Shown piece after piece: positions 1-9,637 of a stretch of 64,000 nucleotides of DNA. The DNA is from Nitzschia sp. DOCU1 (taxonomy: Eukaryota > Bacillariophyta > Bacillariophyceae > Bacillariales > Bacillariaceae): NCBI GenBank assembly GCA_951394045.1, contig OX595988.1, forward strand, positions 3,487,352-3,551,351, read 5' to 3'. The translations under genes and the position numbers were made by a program. The notes under the pieces were generated by a model. The model was given only the letters and a program-made list of their open reading frames with translations. It ran no database searches and had not been told where the DNA came from. Every line of letters begins with the position of its first letter. Within the stretch, counting starts at the first letter, position 1.

Positions 1-901
1 GGAAGTCAAAATGGAGGCGTTGCACCTCTCAGAAATGAAATTTGTGGACTTTCGGAAAGTGCAGAAGCATCCGTATCTTTCTCACGCAGAAAGTTGTTTC
101 CCTATTTTGCGGTTTTGAGAGTGTGGTGCGCTTATTGTGTTTGGTACAATCGGTATTGAAATCAATTAACGATGTCGACCATCTGATTAGGGGCAATAAC
201 ACGAACGAAAATAGCCCACTTGAAATGCTGCATGCATTGTATAATATTGTCTTTAGGAATTATGTTGGCAGGCACGGCGATGACCAACAACCGCGAACAT
301 ACCAGGTACAGTTTCATGAATTTCGACGCACAATAGACGGTCGGTACTGTACGATCGGGAACATCCTTGTGCTTCTTGCATACAGATTGGCCAGGGGGCA
401 CAGATTTGGGCATTAACAACACGAAGGAAAGCCCGATCGAAAAAGAGATGTTCGGCAACTAAAGACCTATGCGTTCCTACGGAGAACTGCGTCCAGGCTA
501 TCTTATTAAAATAGAGAATAGTCAATCAAGGATTTTTTGGTTTGTAAGAATAGCATTCCTGAAAGGGCTCTAACATGGGCAATTGGAACGTTTCTGGGAC
601 TGCCGACTTCTCCCTGAAGCTCGGAAAAAGCAGACACCGTATGTCGCAGAAAAGCAAGCGTCTCCAAGTAAAATTAGCACTTTCGCTTCCCTGTTGATGC
701 AAGTACACACGTAGGCATACATAGCGTTAGGGAGAGTGTGTTTCCGCCCCTATTCTTGGAACGTTGCGGTCGTGCGGCCGCTCCAAAAATTAGCACTTCG
801 GGACTGTCCAAAAAATACAACCCAACAATTCTGCTTTTACTGATTTCATAACCTAACTCCTCCCCATCGAAATCGATACTCCCCAGAAATAACACTCCAA
901 G
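1..901. other. Intergenic, no supported gene; upstream region of A-family copy 1
   Basis: Open frames occur on both strands at 42-525, but none starts at a clear ATG with recognisable content, so no gene is called. The stretch from about 690 to 815 resembles 3525-3665 upstream of A-family copy 2. Shared blocks include GAGAGTGTGTTTCCGCCC and the run from CCAAAAAT to GCACTT. The promoter was therefore probably duplicated together with the gene. Confidence 0.5.
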
Positions 902-1549
902 ATGGTAACCATGGATTTAAGAAGAAGTACCTCACGACAACTGGTCGATGATGGAATGGGGCAGCAACATTCGTTGTTGCCGGAGCCGAACGGGCCCCAG
1001 CAGACTTCCGACGGCAGCCTGCAGTTTGTCTTTGAATCGATGGATTTGAAAGATTTGAGAATGGAAAAACGTGTTTCCTTTGATGGTGAATGTCGAGTTA
1101 AGAAGACGTTGCACATCGATGACTATACTGATGATGAATATTTCGGATGCTGGTACACCCCAGAGGAACTCGACGAAATGAAGGGCAACATGATCGATAT
1201 GTTGAACAAACTGGAGCGAAACGAAAAGGTAGACGAAGTCAACGATACTTTCCGGGGTCTTGAGACGCACACAACGTCTGGAAGGCGCCACAAAGGCCGA
1301 AGTCGAACAAACGCTATTGAGACTGTGGTTGGTGCATACTATCGTCAGGCAAAGGTCGGAAAGAAGCTAGACGAGAAGGAGGTCGCTGGCGCCTACAAAG
1401 AGTGCAACAAGGCCAGTGAACTGGCAGCGTACCTTCATGGTGTGGGCGACTATGTCACTGCCCGTGATCTCGACATGAGTTTCAACTCGGAAATTATTCG
1501 TCAGAAAAAAGGAAATCGACGATGTGGATTCAGGCTCGTAGCCACTTGA
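902..1549 (+). CDS. A-family copy 1, diatom-type protein of unknown function (215 aa)
   Basis: The ATG lies directly after an AACACTCCAAG leader that is also present before copy 2, which fixes the start. No catalytic family is recognised. Seen in the protein: a flexible N-terminus; a KRVSFDGE block (RVSF at residues 57-60, matching the RVxF docking motif of PP1 partners); an acidic HIDDYTDDEYFGCWYTPEEL block at about 71-90; and a basic helical C-terminal half with RGLETHT and GRRHKGRSRTNAIE. The same block order recurs in the copies at 3712 and 18947 and in the pseudogene near 17945. There is no signal peptide or membrane segment. It heads an array that alternates A-family and LRR genes. Calling it real is well supported because synonymous-looking differences separate it from copy 2 while the protein is kept. 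Any PP1 link is inference. Confidence 0.85.
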   Translation: MVTMDLRRSTSRQLVDDGMGQQHSLLPEPNGPQQTSDGSLQFVFESMDLKDLRMEKRVSFDGECRVKKTLHIDDYTDDEYFGCWYTPEELDEMKGNMIDMLNKLERNEKVDEVNDTFRGLETHTTSGRRHKGRSRTNAIETVVGAYYRQAKVGKKLDEKEVAGAYKECNKASELAAYLHGVGDYVTARDLDMSFNSEIIRQKKGNRRCGFRLVAT

Positions 1550-1999
1550 TCTCACCACGAGTACTTTACGATTTCAGCCATTGTTGATACATACATACAT
1601 TAAGCGCATAAACCTACTAGAACTACAGAAACTGTAACCTTTGATACCTCTACTACTGGTACCTACTTTAGAGTTGGGGTCGTTGAGGTAGATGCTCGAT
1701 TATCTACTTCGGTTCCTCGGAGTAATGCTACTTTTGGATCGATAGTCCTCGGGTTTTAACTGTGTTCTCGTGATGGCAGGCCGCTGTTTTGTGCTTGGTA
1801 TGATACGATCGTCGTCGTATGGCCGTTAACTAACTATGCCATACTATGCTCGGCGGCTTCCGCCTTCAGACAGCTCTTTTGCTCATATCTTTTGTGTCCA
1901 TCCACATGGTCGCGTTCACCAGGTGGGGTATCAGGCTTGCTGTCAAGAAGAACCAAGTCGTCCACAAAACGCCCTGTAGATGACAAAGAACGAAGAAGA
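1550..1999. other. Spacer between A-family copy 1 and the broken LRR gene
   Basis: The first 100 bases after the A-family stop (TACGATTTCAGCCATTGTTG onward, then AAGCGCATAA and CCTACTAGAACT) resemble the sequence after copy 2 at 4385-4445, so the duplicated unit includes the 3' flank. Nothing else is recognised. Confidence 0.5.
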
Positions 2000-3123
2000 A
2001 TGGGAAGACGAGGACGAAAGCAAAAAGCTGGAAGATATGTCAAGAGGGAAGATGACTCAGTTCCTTCTCGATTGGCCCAAAGATCAACAACACGTCGAGA
2101 CGACAAACAAGAGTTGACCGGCGGGGACAATGAAGGCAACGAGGACGTGAAAGGACTAGCACTGGGTGGTGGAGCTGATGCTACGACGACGTCGACTACT
2201 CCGAGTTATATTAATCGCTGGACAAATGTCCCGGCCGCGGTCGACGAGGAGCGGATTGTCCGCAGTGACAATGTGAATAACGAGGACGTGGAGGGACAAG
2301 CGGCGGGCGGAGCTACTACGAGTTTGACTTCTTCTCCATTCGACGAGGGCCAAACGACACTCGAAGGACTGAAAGTGGACGCCTATTTTGTGGGCGAATC
2401 TCAAAGAAAAATAACCACAAACACGCGCCGACCAACAGTGTTAGAAAGCGACTGTGATCCAAAACGAAACTCAAGTCGAAGCGCAGACTTGACGCTTTCT
2501 TGGTCGGCTTATTGCTCTTGCAGTGGTTGCACTAACGTTGGGTATTGCGCTGCCATTAACACTTCAAAACGATAATGGGGACGGCTTCTCCAACCGCTGC
2601 ACCCGAGTTTAAAAACCCGAGGTTGATTTTGCAGCCAATCTTCGGACAAGGAGGCGTTAAGGATGATGTCAATGCGCAAAGGGCCTATCATTGGCTCATT
2701 AAAAACGATAAAAGGGGCATTTTGGAGAACCCATATACTTCGGAATGGAGTCAATTGACATCCTTGAACCGGTTGTGGCTTTCTGGAAACAGCTTGACTG
2801 GGCCTCTTGCCGACGCTTGGAGTCAGTTGACATACTTGTATGAGTTGGACTTTTCTAGAAACAGCTTGACAGGGCCTCTTCCCGAAGCTTGGAGTCTGTG
2901 GACCTTCCTTGAGTATTTGTATCTTGACGACAATTATCTCACTGGCACTCTCCCACAGGCCTATGGTTCTCGGGGAAACATCGCTCGGGGAAACTTCACT
3001 GACGCCAACCTCTCGGCCAATTGTTGGGACCGGTCAATTGTTTCGGAGTACTTGTTCCATTTTCCCCGTCTGCAAGTGAATGTTTCCGAGGTATTTGGAA
3101 TGCAACTAGAAGATTGCAAGTAG
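2000..3123 (+). pseudogene. Broken membrane-anchored LRR gene (LRR copy 1)
   Basis: Homologous to the intact LRR genes at 11782 and 15002. The aligned ATG at 2000 begins the same basic MGRRGRKQK N-terminus. The N-terminal half contains an internal duplication: NVNNEDVEGQAAGGATT repeats a degraded block seen at about 2126-2180. The reading frame is then lost. Where the intact paralogs have a Trp codon just before the transmembrane helix, this copy has TGA (near 2489), and the frame used upstream differs from that used after 2575. The second half (ATG at 2575, ASPTAAPEFKNP onward) resumes the homology. It jumps straight from NPYTSEW to LRRs, missing the roughly 150-residue pre-LRR domain and most repeats; only three LTGPLP/LTGTLP repeats remain. 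The C-terminal cap and the 3' flank are conserved. It is a decayed paralog; a truncated product from 2575 cannot be excluded. Confidence 0.8.
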
Positions 3124-3711
3124 GACAATCAAAACCGTGTAAACTTGGTTGATAACAGCGCTGGGGGCGGATGATGCTGTTTATCTACTGTTGTGTGGCG
3201 TTATCTCCGGAATGATGCGGTAGAATACATCTGGAAGCTACAAAAACTTTCGGCATGTCTTTGGAGTTCCGATGCCGCCAGCAACTCTGGCGCTGTTTAC
3301 TCATTAGAATTGAAATTACTCATTTTCATTCTTTTTTGCTGGATGAGGATATCCTTGGTACGGCATTCCAAATCTTGTGGTGGTTTGCTTTTTTGCGGCT
3401 GAAATTTCAGCCGTACGGCTTTAAGGCGGAGATATCCTCATGGTTCTCGCCATCCCGTTGACACCCCATAACGGCGTTCGCGAATCATTCTAAAAGTTTC
3501 ACAAAGGGCATATGACCGCTTGCTCCACGCAAGTACACGAAGTATGCGTACATGCGTTAGGAGAGTGTGTTTCCGCCCTGAGCGTTCTTGAAAGCTGTGG
3601 ACGTGCGCGGCCGATCCAAAAATAGGCACTTCCCGGGACTCTGCAAATACTAAAAAACAACCCAACTAATTAATTTACTTTTACTGAACCCCCAGAAAAC
3701 AACACTCCAAG
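3124..3711. other. Spacer with small inverted repeats and duplicated A-family promoter
   Basis: The flank after the LRR stop (GATAACAGCGCTGGGGGCGG) is repeated after LRR copy 2 at about 13660. An 18-bp perfect palindrome, CGGCTGAAATTTCAGCCG, lies at 3396-3413, nested between inverted GAGGATATC motifs at about 3346 and 3431. A 24-bp segment at 3359-3382 recurs at 17951-17974. Bases 3525-3665 match the region upstream of A-family copy 1. Confidence 0.45.
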
Positions 3712-4389
3712 ATGGTAACGATCGATTTACGAAAGAGCAACTCACGACAACTGGTCGATGATGGAATGGGGCACCAGCATTCGTTGTTGCCGGAGCCGAA
3801 CGGGCCCCAGCAGACTTCCGACAGCAGCCTGCAGCTAGTTTTCGAATCGATGGATTCGAAAGAATTGAGAACAGGAAAACATGTTTCCTTTGATGGTGAA
3901 TGCCGAGTTTGGACGACTTTGCACATCGATGACTATACTGACGATGAATATTTCGGCTGCTGGTACACCCCAGAGGAACTCGACGAGATGAAGGGCAACA
4001 TGGTCAATGATATGTTGCACAAACTGGAGCGAAACGAAAAGGTAGATGAAGTCAAGAACGATGCTTTCCGGGATCTTGAGACACACACAACGTCTGGAAG
4101 GCGCCACAAAGGCCGAAGTCGAACGAACGCTATTGAGGCTGTGGTTGGTATCTACTATCGTCTGGCAAAGGTCGGAAAGAAGCTAGACGAGAAGGAGGTC
4201 GCTGGCGCCTACAAAGAGTGCAACAAGGCCAGTGAACTGGCAGCGTACCTTCATGGTGTGGGCGACTATGTCACTGCCCGTGATCTCGACATGAGTTTCA
4301 ACTCGGAAGTTATTCGTCAGAAAAAGGGAAATCGACGATGTGGATTCAGACTCTTTGCAACTAGATCTTATTTCAAGAGTACTGTATGA
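3712..4389 (+). CDS. A-family copy 2, diatom-type protein of unknown function (225 aa)
   Basis: Close paralog of the gene at 902. The two are collinear over nearly the whole length, with mostly conservative differences. The start is the ATG directly after AACACTCCAAG, as in copy 1. The RVSF block reads HVSF here; HIDDYTDDEYFGCWYTPEELDEMKGNM is kept, as are the GRRHKGRSRTNAIE helix and the YKECNKASELAAYLHGVGDYVTARDLDMSF stretch. The C-terminus is about ten residues longer because the copy-1 stop position is changed. Flanks on both sides are also duplicated. The Copia-1 element lies 480 bp downstream. Function is unknown. Confidence 0.85.
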   Translation: MVTIDLRKSNSRQLVDDGMGHQHSLLPEPNGPQQTSDSSLQLVFESMDSKELRTGKHVSFDGECRVWTTLHIDDYTDDEYFGCWYTPEELDEMKGNMVNDMLHKLERNEKVDEVKNDAFRDLETHTTSGRRHKGRSRTNAIEAVVGIYYRLAKVGKKLDEKEVAGAYKECNKASELAAYLHGVGDYVTARDLDMSFNSEVIRQKKGNRRCGFRLFATRSYFKSTV

Positions 4390-4869
4390 TTTCAGCCATT
4401 ATTGACGGCCAGATGAAGCGCATAAGCCTACTAGAACTTCAACCTTTTGCATCTCTACCTTAGTAGCTAAAGTTGGGATGCAACGCTCCTTTATCTTCTT
4501 GGTGCCCAGTGTTGTTTTCACCCTCACATTCATGAAGCCCCACTGATGCAGTAAAGCCTCTTGGGCTCATGCCATCATGCCAGCTAAGTTTGGCAGTAAG
4601 ATAAAAGGGAAAAAACAAAGAGTGTGTAGAGATTGCCTCCGCCGAATACACGCTACTACTGTATGGCGGGGTCATGACGTGCTGTAAAGCATAAGGCCAA
4701 TGCGGATGCTGCACGTTGCGCCGTTTGAAATGGTTAGTAGTGAAGTAGATAGTTGATAAAAGCAGGATAGAGCCTTCCACCAGCGAGCCACAGAGACAGT
4801 TCATCGTCGCCAAACGCGTTAGGTGACACTCGAGTGTCACCCTATCTGATTGGCGTTAATATGTTCCCC
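4390..4869. other. Spacer with 20-bp palindrome next to Copia-1 insertion
   Basis: No gene is supported; a minus-strand frame at 4460-4840 lacks recognisable content. A perfect 20-bp palindrome, GGTGACACTCGAGTGTCACC, sits at 4822-4841, 28 bp left of the Copia-1 LTR. The target duplication TTCCCC is at 4864-4869. Confidence 0.5.
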
Positions 4870-5183
4870 TGTTAAAATAACCGGTTCGTAAACAGGTTAT
4901 GGGCTTGCTTTTAGAACGTTTGGTTCTTAGTATTATAAGCTCGTTTGAGCATCTACTTTCTAATCTTGCGATCTTTCGATCGTGCATTTTCTGATCTTGC
5001 GGAAGCTAGTCTGAGTCTTGACGGAAGTCTTTACGATCTTGTCGCTTCCGCAAGACTAGCTCTCTTCCGGATCCTAGTCGTTCTGCGAATAGTACTGAGT
5101 CGTGAGACCCAGTCGATTCGAGTCACTAGTCGACTCGTCCGAATGGCCTTCAAACCATTCATTCGAATCGCCGTAATCGAACA
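4870..5183 (-). repeat. Copia-1 3' LTR (314 bp)
   Basis: Identical to 11234-11547. Ends are TGTT and AACA on the plus strand. This is the downstream LTR relative to transcription. It contains inverted GCGGAAG/CTTCCGC motifs able to fold. Confidence 0.95.
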
Positions 5184-5218
5184 CTCCCTCTTTTGATTGC
5201 CATGAGTCGAGTCGCCTC

Positions 5219-8200
5219 CTACCAACCCATTATGATCTTTCGGAATTTTGCTACAGCATCTTCGTTCAGCGGCTTCGTCAATAGGTCTGCAGGTTGATCC
5301 AAGGTATCAATCTTGTGGATTGAGATCTCGCCATTGTCGACGTAAGATCTGAAGTGGTGTAGCCTGCAATTAAGGTGCTTCGTTCTTGGTCGGAACTTTG
5401 CTACCTTCGCAATCTCCAATGCTCCAGTATTGTCCTCGAATACCCTGCAATGTACCCTTGCTGCCGTCGCGTCGATTGGTATGCCTTCGTTTAGCATTTC
5501 CTTAAATAGGCTGATGATTGGAATTGCGTCTCGTAGCGCGTAGGAAATGCCCGTGTATTCGCTTTCCGTGCTCGATAGTGCCACTTCTGTTTGAAGTTGC
5601 GATTTCCAGAGGATTGGGCATCCAGCATACATGATTAGGTATCCGTGCCTGGATCGCGCCGTGTCTCTATCATCCGTTTCGTCTTGGTCCCAATTGCCTG
5701 CAAAATCTGCGTCGACAAATACTTCCAATCCTCGTTCTGCCGTAGGTTTCAGAATCATACCTTTATCCCTTGTTCCCTTCAGATAACGTGCCAACCAGCG
5801 TATCGCTTCTCCATGCTCTTTCTTAGGGCAGGTGGAGAATCTCGCGCATTGATGTGTTATGTACGCAATGTCTGGTCGAGAACCCTTTTCGAGATAATTC
5901 AACTTACCGATGACCGATCGATAATTGAACGAGTTGTCGAAGTCCTCCGATTTGGAATGTCTTGACAATAATTTTGATGATGCAGCTGGTGTTGATCGCG
6001 CACCCGTGTTCTCCGGCATCTTGAGGTCCTGAATGATTTGGTCGATTAAATGAGGTTGAGTCAAGTGAATCGATCCATCTGGTTTCCTGTCGATGTTGAC
6101 GCCTAGAAAGTCTTGGATGTCGCCTTCGATCGTGATGTTGAGTTTGGCGCGCTTGATGTCCTCTATCGCCTTGTTCACCTCGTCGAGGTCGGGACCAGCG
6201 AGGATCGAGTCGTCGGTGTAAAGTACGTACATCACGTTGCCGCGATAGAACACGCACTCGTCGACCTCGGATCGTTTGAATCCCACCTTGTTGATGAGAA
6301 TGTCCGAGAGGTACTTATACCAGACTCGACTTGATTGCTTTTGGCCATAGACGTTCCTATGCAGTCGCAATACATAGTCCTTGGTGTTCCCTTCTCGTAT
6401 ACTGAATCCTCGTGGTATTTCCATGTAGATCTCCCTCTCGACGGGCGCTTGGGGAAACGCCAGTACGTAGTCGATCTGCCGCGTGTGCCAATTGTGGAGC
6501 GCAGAAAGTATCAGTAAGGTCCTAATGGAATTCCAGCTCGCGACAGGGGCATATGTCTGGTCATAATGCTGTCCGTACTTCATCCGTGACCCATCGATGT
6601 TGAGTCGTGCCTTGTACTTCTTGATTTGTCTCGTTCGAATGTCGCGCTTGCGCTTCATTTGCCACACGGCAGGTAGTACTGGTACTCCCTCTCGAACTTC
6701 CGATCGATGAACGACCGTGAAGTTTCCATTCTGTAGTTGATCGTCCCATTCCTTCTGCATCGCCTTCTTGAACTGCGCCGCATCCGGTTCCTTCATCGCC
6801 TGGTGGTGGTACATGGTATCCGGATCCGCCGTCGCCTTGAAAACTTGGAGTGGGTCTAGTTCCGGCGATCCTGCGTAGTTAGGAAACATCGCCTGTAGAA
6901 CAAATATTTCGCCTTCTATATCCCCTGCAGTGGCTTTGGATAGTTCAGCCATCATCGCTTCGATGATCTGCGTCGGACTAGTCTGCTGGGTCCCGTCGGC
7001 TCGGGATTCGTCTGCTGGTTGTCCGTTGTCCGACATTGCGTTCGGTTCGTTTTCCGTCGTCGTTCGTTCCTGCTGACGGCCAGACTGATCTGGTCTTGTA
7101 GAGTCTTCTTGCGTCGCCAAGTGACTATCATTGGCATGTACTCGAGTATTCCCTGTCTCTTCGTTCGTGGCAGGGACTTCAGCTTCACTAGCTGGATCCG
7201 ACGTCTTACGCCTCTTAGCTGGTCTCGAAGTAGTCGAGTCTCCCTTAGCTAGGGCTCCCTCTGGCTCTTGTAGTACCTCGTTCCTCCTGAATATAGACTC
7301 TGATGAAGGGCGCTTCTTCTTTGCTGATGACGCCGTCTTCTTCGTTGCAAGGAAACCGGCCTTCTGTTGCCAGGTAGTGTGGAACTCGTCTTCCCTCACT
7401 GTTCGAAAGCTTGGGTCGAATGCCACGTGGAACTGCGGCGATACTAGTCCTGTCATTCGATCCAGTACCAACGCCACATTCCTTCCATGGTATGGTGACC
7501 TACCGAGGTATATACCTACCTTCGATCGGTACTCCCACTTATGGTGTATTCCTCTTCCTGTCTGGAGAGAGTTCTCCAACACATATACCGGACATCCGAA
7601 CGGCATCCAGTGCTTAGTGTTGGTCTGGACGGATGACCCGGAGAATAATTGCAGTGGGGATAGCCCGTCCTTTCGCTTTAAGTTGGGCGTCTCATTTATG
7701 GCTTCGCAGGACATTCGTAGCGCGTAGGGCCATAAGTTCACCGTTGCCTGCGTTCTCCATCGTCTGTCCATATGTATGAGCTGCGACCTCGTTAGGTCTT
7801 GCAGCGACCGTATGCGTCTTTCCGCCAGTCCGTTCGAATGGTGCGCGTTGACTCCCGCAAAGGTGAGCGTCTGCCGATTCGCTCGGCATTCGTCTACCCA
7901 TTTATTGGCTCGGAAAATTCCGTTGTCCGCGTGGTATGCCAACACCTTAACTCCAAATTGGCTTGCATATGCTTCGAACGCCTTCTTACCGGCTATCGTC
8001 TCATCCGCGTCGGCCGTCTTTTGTAAGTAAACGTACGACAGTCCTGAGTATTGGTCGACGTAAACCGTTGCATAACGGTATCGCTTCGTCGTCAGCTTTC
8101 CAGTCATTTGTGCAATGAGTCCCGGTGTGGGTGATACAAGCTGGTCGACTGATATGACCTGTCTTGGTGCAGTCGCGTTGTTCGTAGAAGTCCAATCGCG

Positions 8201-9598
8201 TCGTCGCTTCGAGCGCCACTGTCGCCTTGTAGCTTTGGCGAATAGGCAGGCACTGCATGCAGGTACTTGACATTCAGCTAGTCGTCTTGGGATGATGTTT
8301 TGCCTAGCCATATTCTGAAGTTTCGCGAAGCTGACGTGGCCAAAACGGTGGTGGTATCGTAGTAACTCAGAGGCCGCTGTTGTAGGCTGCCGATCCTCCT
8401 CCTCCTCGATTACCACTGGTGGTTTGGTATCAGATCGCGTAGGCCCATTCAAATTGAAATTCGTCGTAGTTGGAGCTTCGGCATCGTCCTGTGCCTCCTC
8501 CTGAGCGCGTCGCCGTCCGATTGGTAGTCCAGTTAGTCGTGACCAAAAGGTCGGCTTGCGTTTGACCGTTGTCCGGTCGGGGGATTCGGTGACGTCGATG
8601 TCGTCGTCTTCGTCGTCGCTGACGACTTGCGTGTCGCATGCGCGGATTGGTGACTCAATCGATTCGTTGTAGTCGATCCTGCACTCCTGGCAGAATAGCG
8701 CGAACTTGTTGAAACCTGGTGCCAAGTAGAAGGTGGCACAGTTATCTCGCTCGCTGATTATGACGTCGAGTTGGTTTGCGCCATTGTTCCAGAAGAGAGT
8801 AGATTTGGTCGCCGTAGTAATCTCGCCTGTACCTGCTGCATGCTTGATCTTGGAACCCAGTTGCGTTCGCGCCCAGTGCTGAGGGCTGAGTAGTCGAACG
8901 TGTCCTTTAGGGACATAGTAGGAATTCGGAATCCGGAATTTGTGAATTTGTCCGTCGTTGTCGTACCAGTGCCAGACTATGGTTCCTTGGTACACCTCGT
9001 AGGTATTCTGTCCTCCGAATCCTTTGATCACACGGTTGACCTTTCGAAGTGGTCCATCGAAGTCGTTGATGTCGTGCGATATGCACGCACTGCACCGATT
9101 GTCAATTCCTATCGACCTTGATTCAGCGTCGGTATCGAAGTGCGCCACGTTCACTCGAATCCTTTCTCCCTCTGAATTCGTCTTCGTATCAGAGAGAACT
9201 TGTTCGACATGTAGTCGTCTTGATCCATGCCACGGAGGTGGTTGGCACCACCATCGCGTCTTGTATTCAGTAGTTGGTTGCCCTTCCCTTAGTAAGGTAG
9301 CTACCTTGATCGCATGCTGATGCCACCTCCTCCTAGCACATCTTGCCTTGTACTCATTCCATGTCGTTTCCCATGGAGTCCATCGCTGGCTCCACTGGGT
9401 GAGCATAGCTATGAGTAGTACTTGCATCGCCCGTAGGCGATTCCACCTTCTTGCCTTTGGTACATAGGTACGTGCATACCCATGCCTCGGGCTTGTCGTC
9501 GCGTCTTGCATCGTCGGGGTTAGGCCCAACATGATAACTAATAAGGTCACGAGTATACACAGGATAATCCGTGTTAAACACATTACGTGTACCTTCAT
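5219..9598 (-). CDS. pol: Copia-1 Pol polyprotein (1459 aa from first ATG)
   Basis: Element-encoded protease, integrase, reverse transcriptase and RNase H. In order: a hydrophobic segment near residues 11-27; a protease-like block with IDNRCSACIS (about 165-174), where Copia proteases usually have DSGA or DTGA; a GAG-pre-integrase zinc motif (HHRFGH then CSACLFAK); an integrase core with SVDQL, HADNG and LAERRIRSL carrying the D, D and E residues; an RT with NIDGSRMKYG, DYVLAFPQAP and the YTDDS active site; and RNase H with VDADFAGN and SSTESEYTG. It ends 36 bp before the 3' LTR. It lies in the same frame as gag, and the 12 codons between the gag UGA and this ATG contain no stop. Translation may therefore be by readthrough rather than from the ATG at 9598. 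The frame is intact. Confidence 0.92.
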   Translation of the reverse strand: MKVHVMCLTRIILCILVTLLVIMLGLTPTMQDATTSPRHGYARTYVPKARRWNRLRAMQVLLIAMLTQWSQRWTPWETTWNEYKARCARRRWHQHAIKVATLLREGQPTTEYKTRWWCQPPPWHGSRRLHVEQVLSDTKTNSEGERIRVNVAHFDTDAESRSIGIDNRCSACISHDINDFDGPLRKVNRVIKGFGGQNTYEVYQGTIVWHWYDNDGQIHKFRIPNSYYVPKGHVRLLSPQHWARTQLGSKIKHAAGTGEITTATKSTLFWNNGANQLDVIISERDNCATFYLAPGFNKFALFCQECRIDYNESIESPIRACDTQVVSDDEDDDIDVTESPDRTTVKRKPTFWSRLTGLPIGRRRAQEEAQDDAEAPTTTNFNLNGPTRSDTKPPVVIEEEEDRQPTTAASELLRYHHRFGHVSFAKLQNMARQNIIPRRLAECQVPACSACLFAKATRRQWRSKRRRDWTSTNNATAPRQVISVDQLVSPTPGLIAQMTGKLTTKRYRYATVYVDQYSGLSYVYLQKTADADETIAGKKAFEAYASQFGVKVLAYHADNGIFRANKWVDECRANRQTLTFAGVNAHHSNGLAERRIRSLQDLTRSQLIHMDRRWRTQATVNLWPYALRMSCEAINETPNLKRKDGLSPLQLFSGSSVQTNTKHWMPFGCPVYVLENSLQTGRGIHHKWEYRSKVGIYLGRSPYHGRNVALVLDRMTGLVSPQFHVAFDPSFRTVREDEFHTTWQQKAGFLATKKTASSAKKKRPSSESIFRRNEVLQEPEGALAKGDSTTSRPAKRRKTSDPASEAEVPATNEETGNTRVHANDSHLATQEDSTRPDQSGRQQERTTTENEPNAMSDNGQPADESRADGTQQTSPTQIIEAMMAELSKATAGDIEGEIFVLQAMFPNYAGSPELDPLQVFKATADPDTMYHHQAMKEPDAAQFKKAMQKEWDDQLQNGNFTVVHRSEVREGVPVLPAVWQMKRKRDIRTRQIKKYKARLNIDGSRMKYGQHYDQTYAPVASWNSIRTLLILSALHNWHTRQIDYVLAFPQAPVEREIYMEIPRGFSIREGNTKDYVLRLHRNVYGQKQSSRVWYKYLSDILINKVGFKRSEVDECVFYRGNVMYVLYTDDSILAGPDLDEVNKAIEDIKRAKLNITIEGDIQDFLGVNIDRKPDGSIHLTQPHLIDQIIQDLKMPENTGARSTPAASSKLLSRHSKSEDFDNSFNYRSVIGKLNYLEKGSRPDIAYITHQCARFSTCPKKEHGEAIRWLARYLKGTRDKGMILKPTAERGLEVFVDADFAGNWDQDETDDRDTARSRHGYLIMYAGCPILWKSQLQTEVALSSTESEYTGISYALRDAIPIISLFKEMLNEGIPIDATAARVHCRVFEDNTGALEIAKVAKFRPRTKHLNCRLHHFRSYVDNGEISIHKIDTLDQPADLLTKPLNEDAVAKFRKIIMGW

Positions 9599-9637
9599 GT
9601 AGTTCCATGCATCAGGGAGCCCAACCCGTCGCCATCA
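9599..9637 (-). other. Copia-1 gag-pol junction with single in-frame UGA
   Basis: The gag stop UGA (9637-9635) is followed in the same frame by 12 sense codons (UGG CGA CGG GUU and so on) up to the pol ATG at 9598. Gag and pol therefore form one frame interrupted by one stop. This is the arrangement of readthrough-type retroelements. Readthrough itself is inferred. Confidence 0.7.

Noticed and set aside
42..525. Frames on both strands at the window start
   Set aside because: Non-ATG starts or no recognisable content, with both strands open at once; not enough to call a gene.
4945..5196. 83-aa plus-strand frame, repeated at 11309
   Set aside because: Lies within the Copia-1 LTRs, so the repetition reflects the LTR pair and not a gene family.
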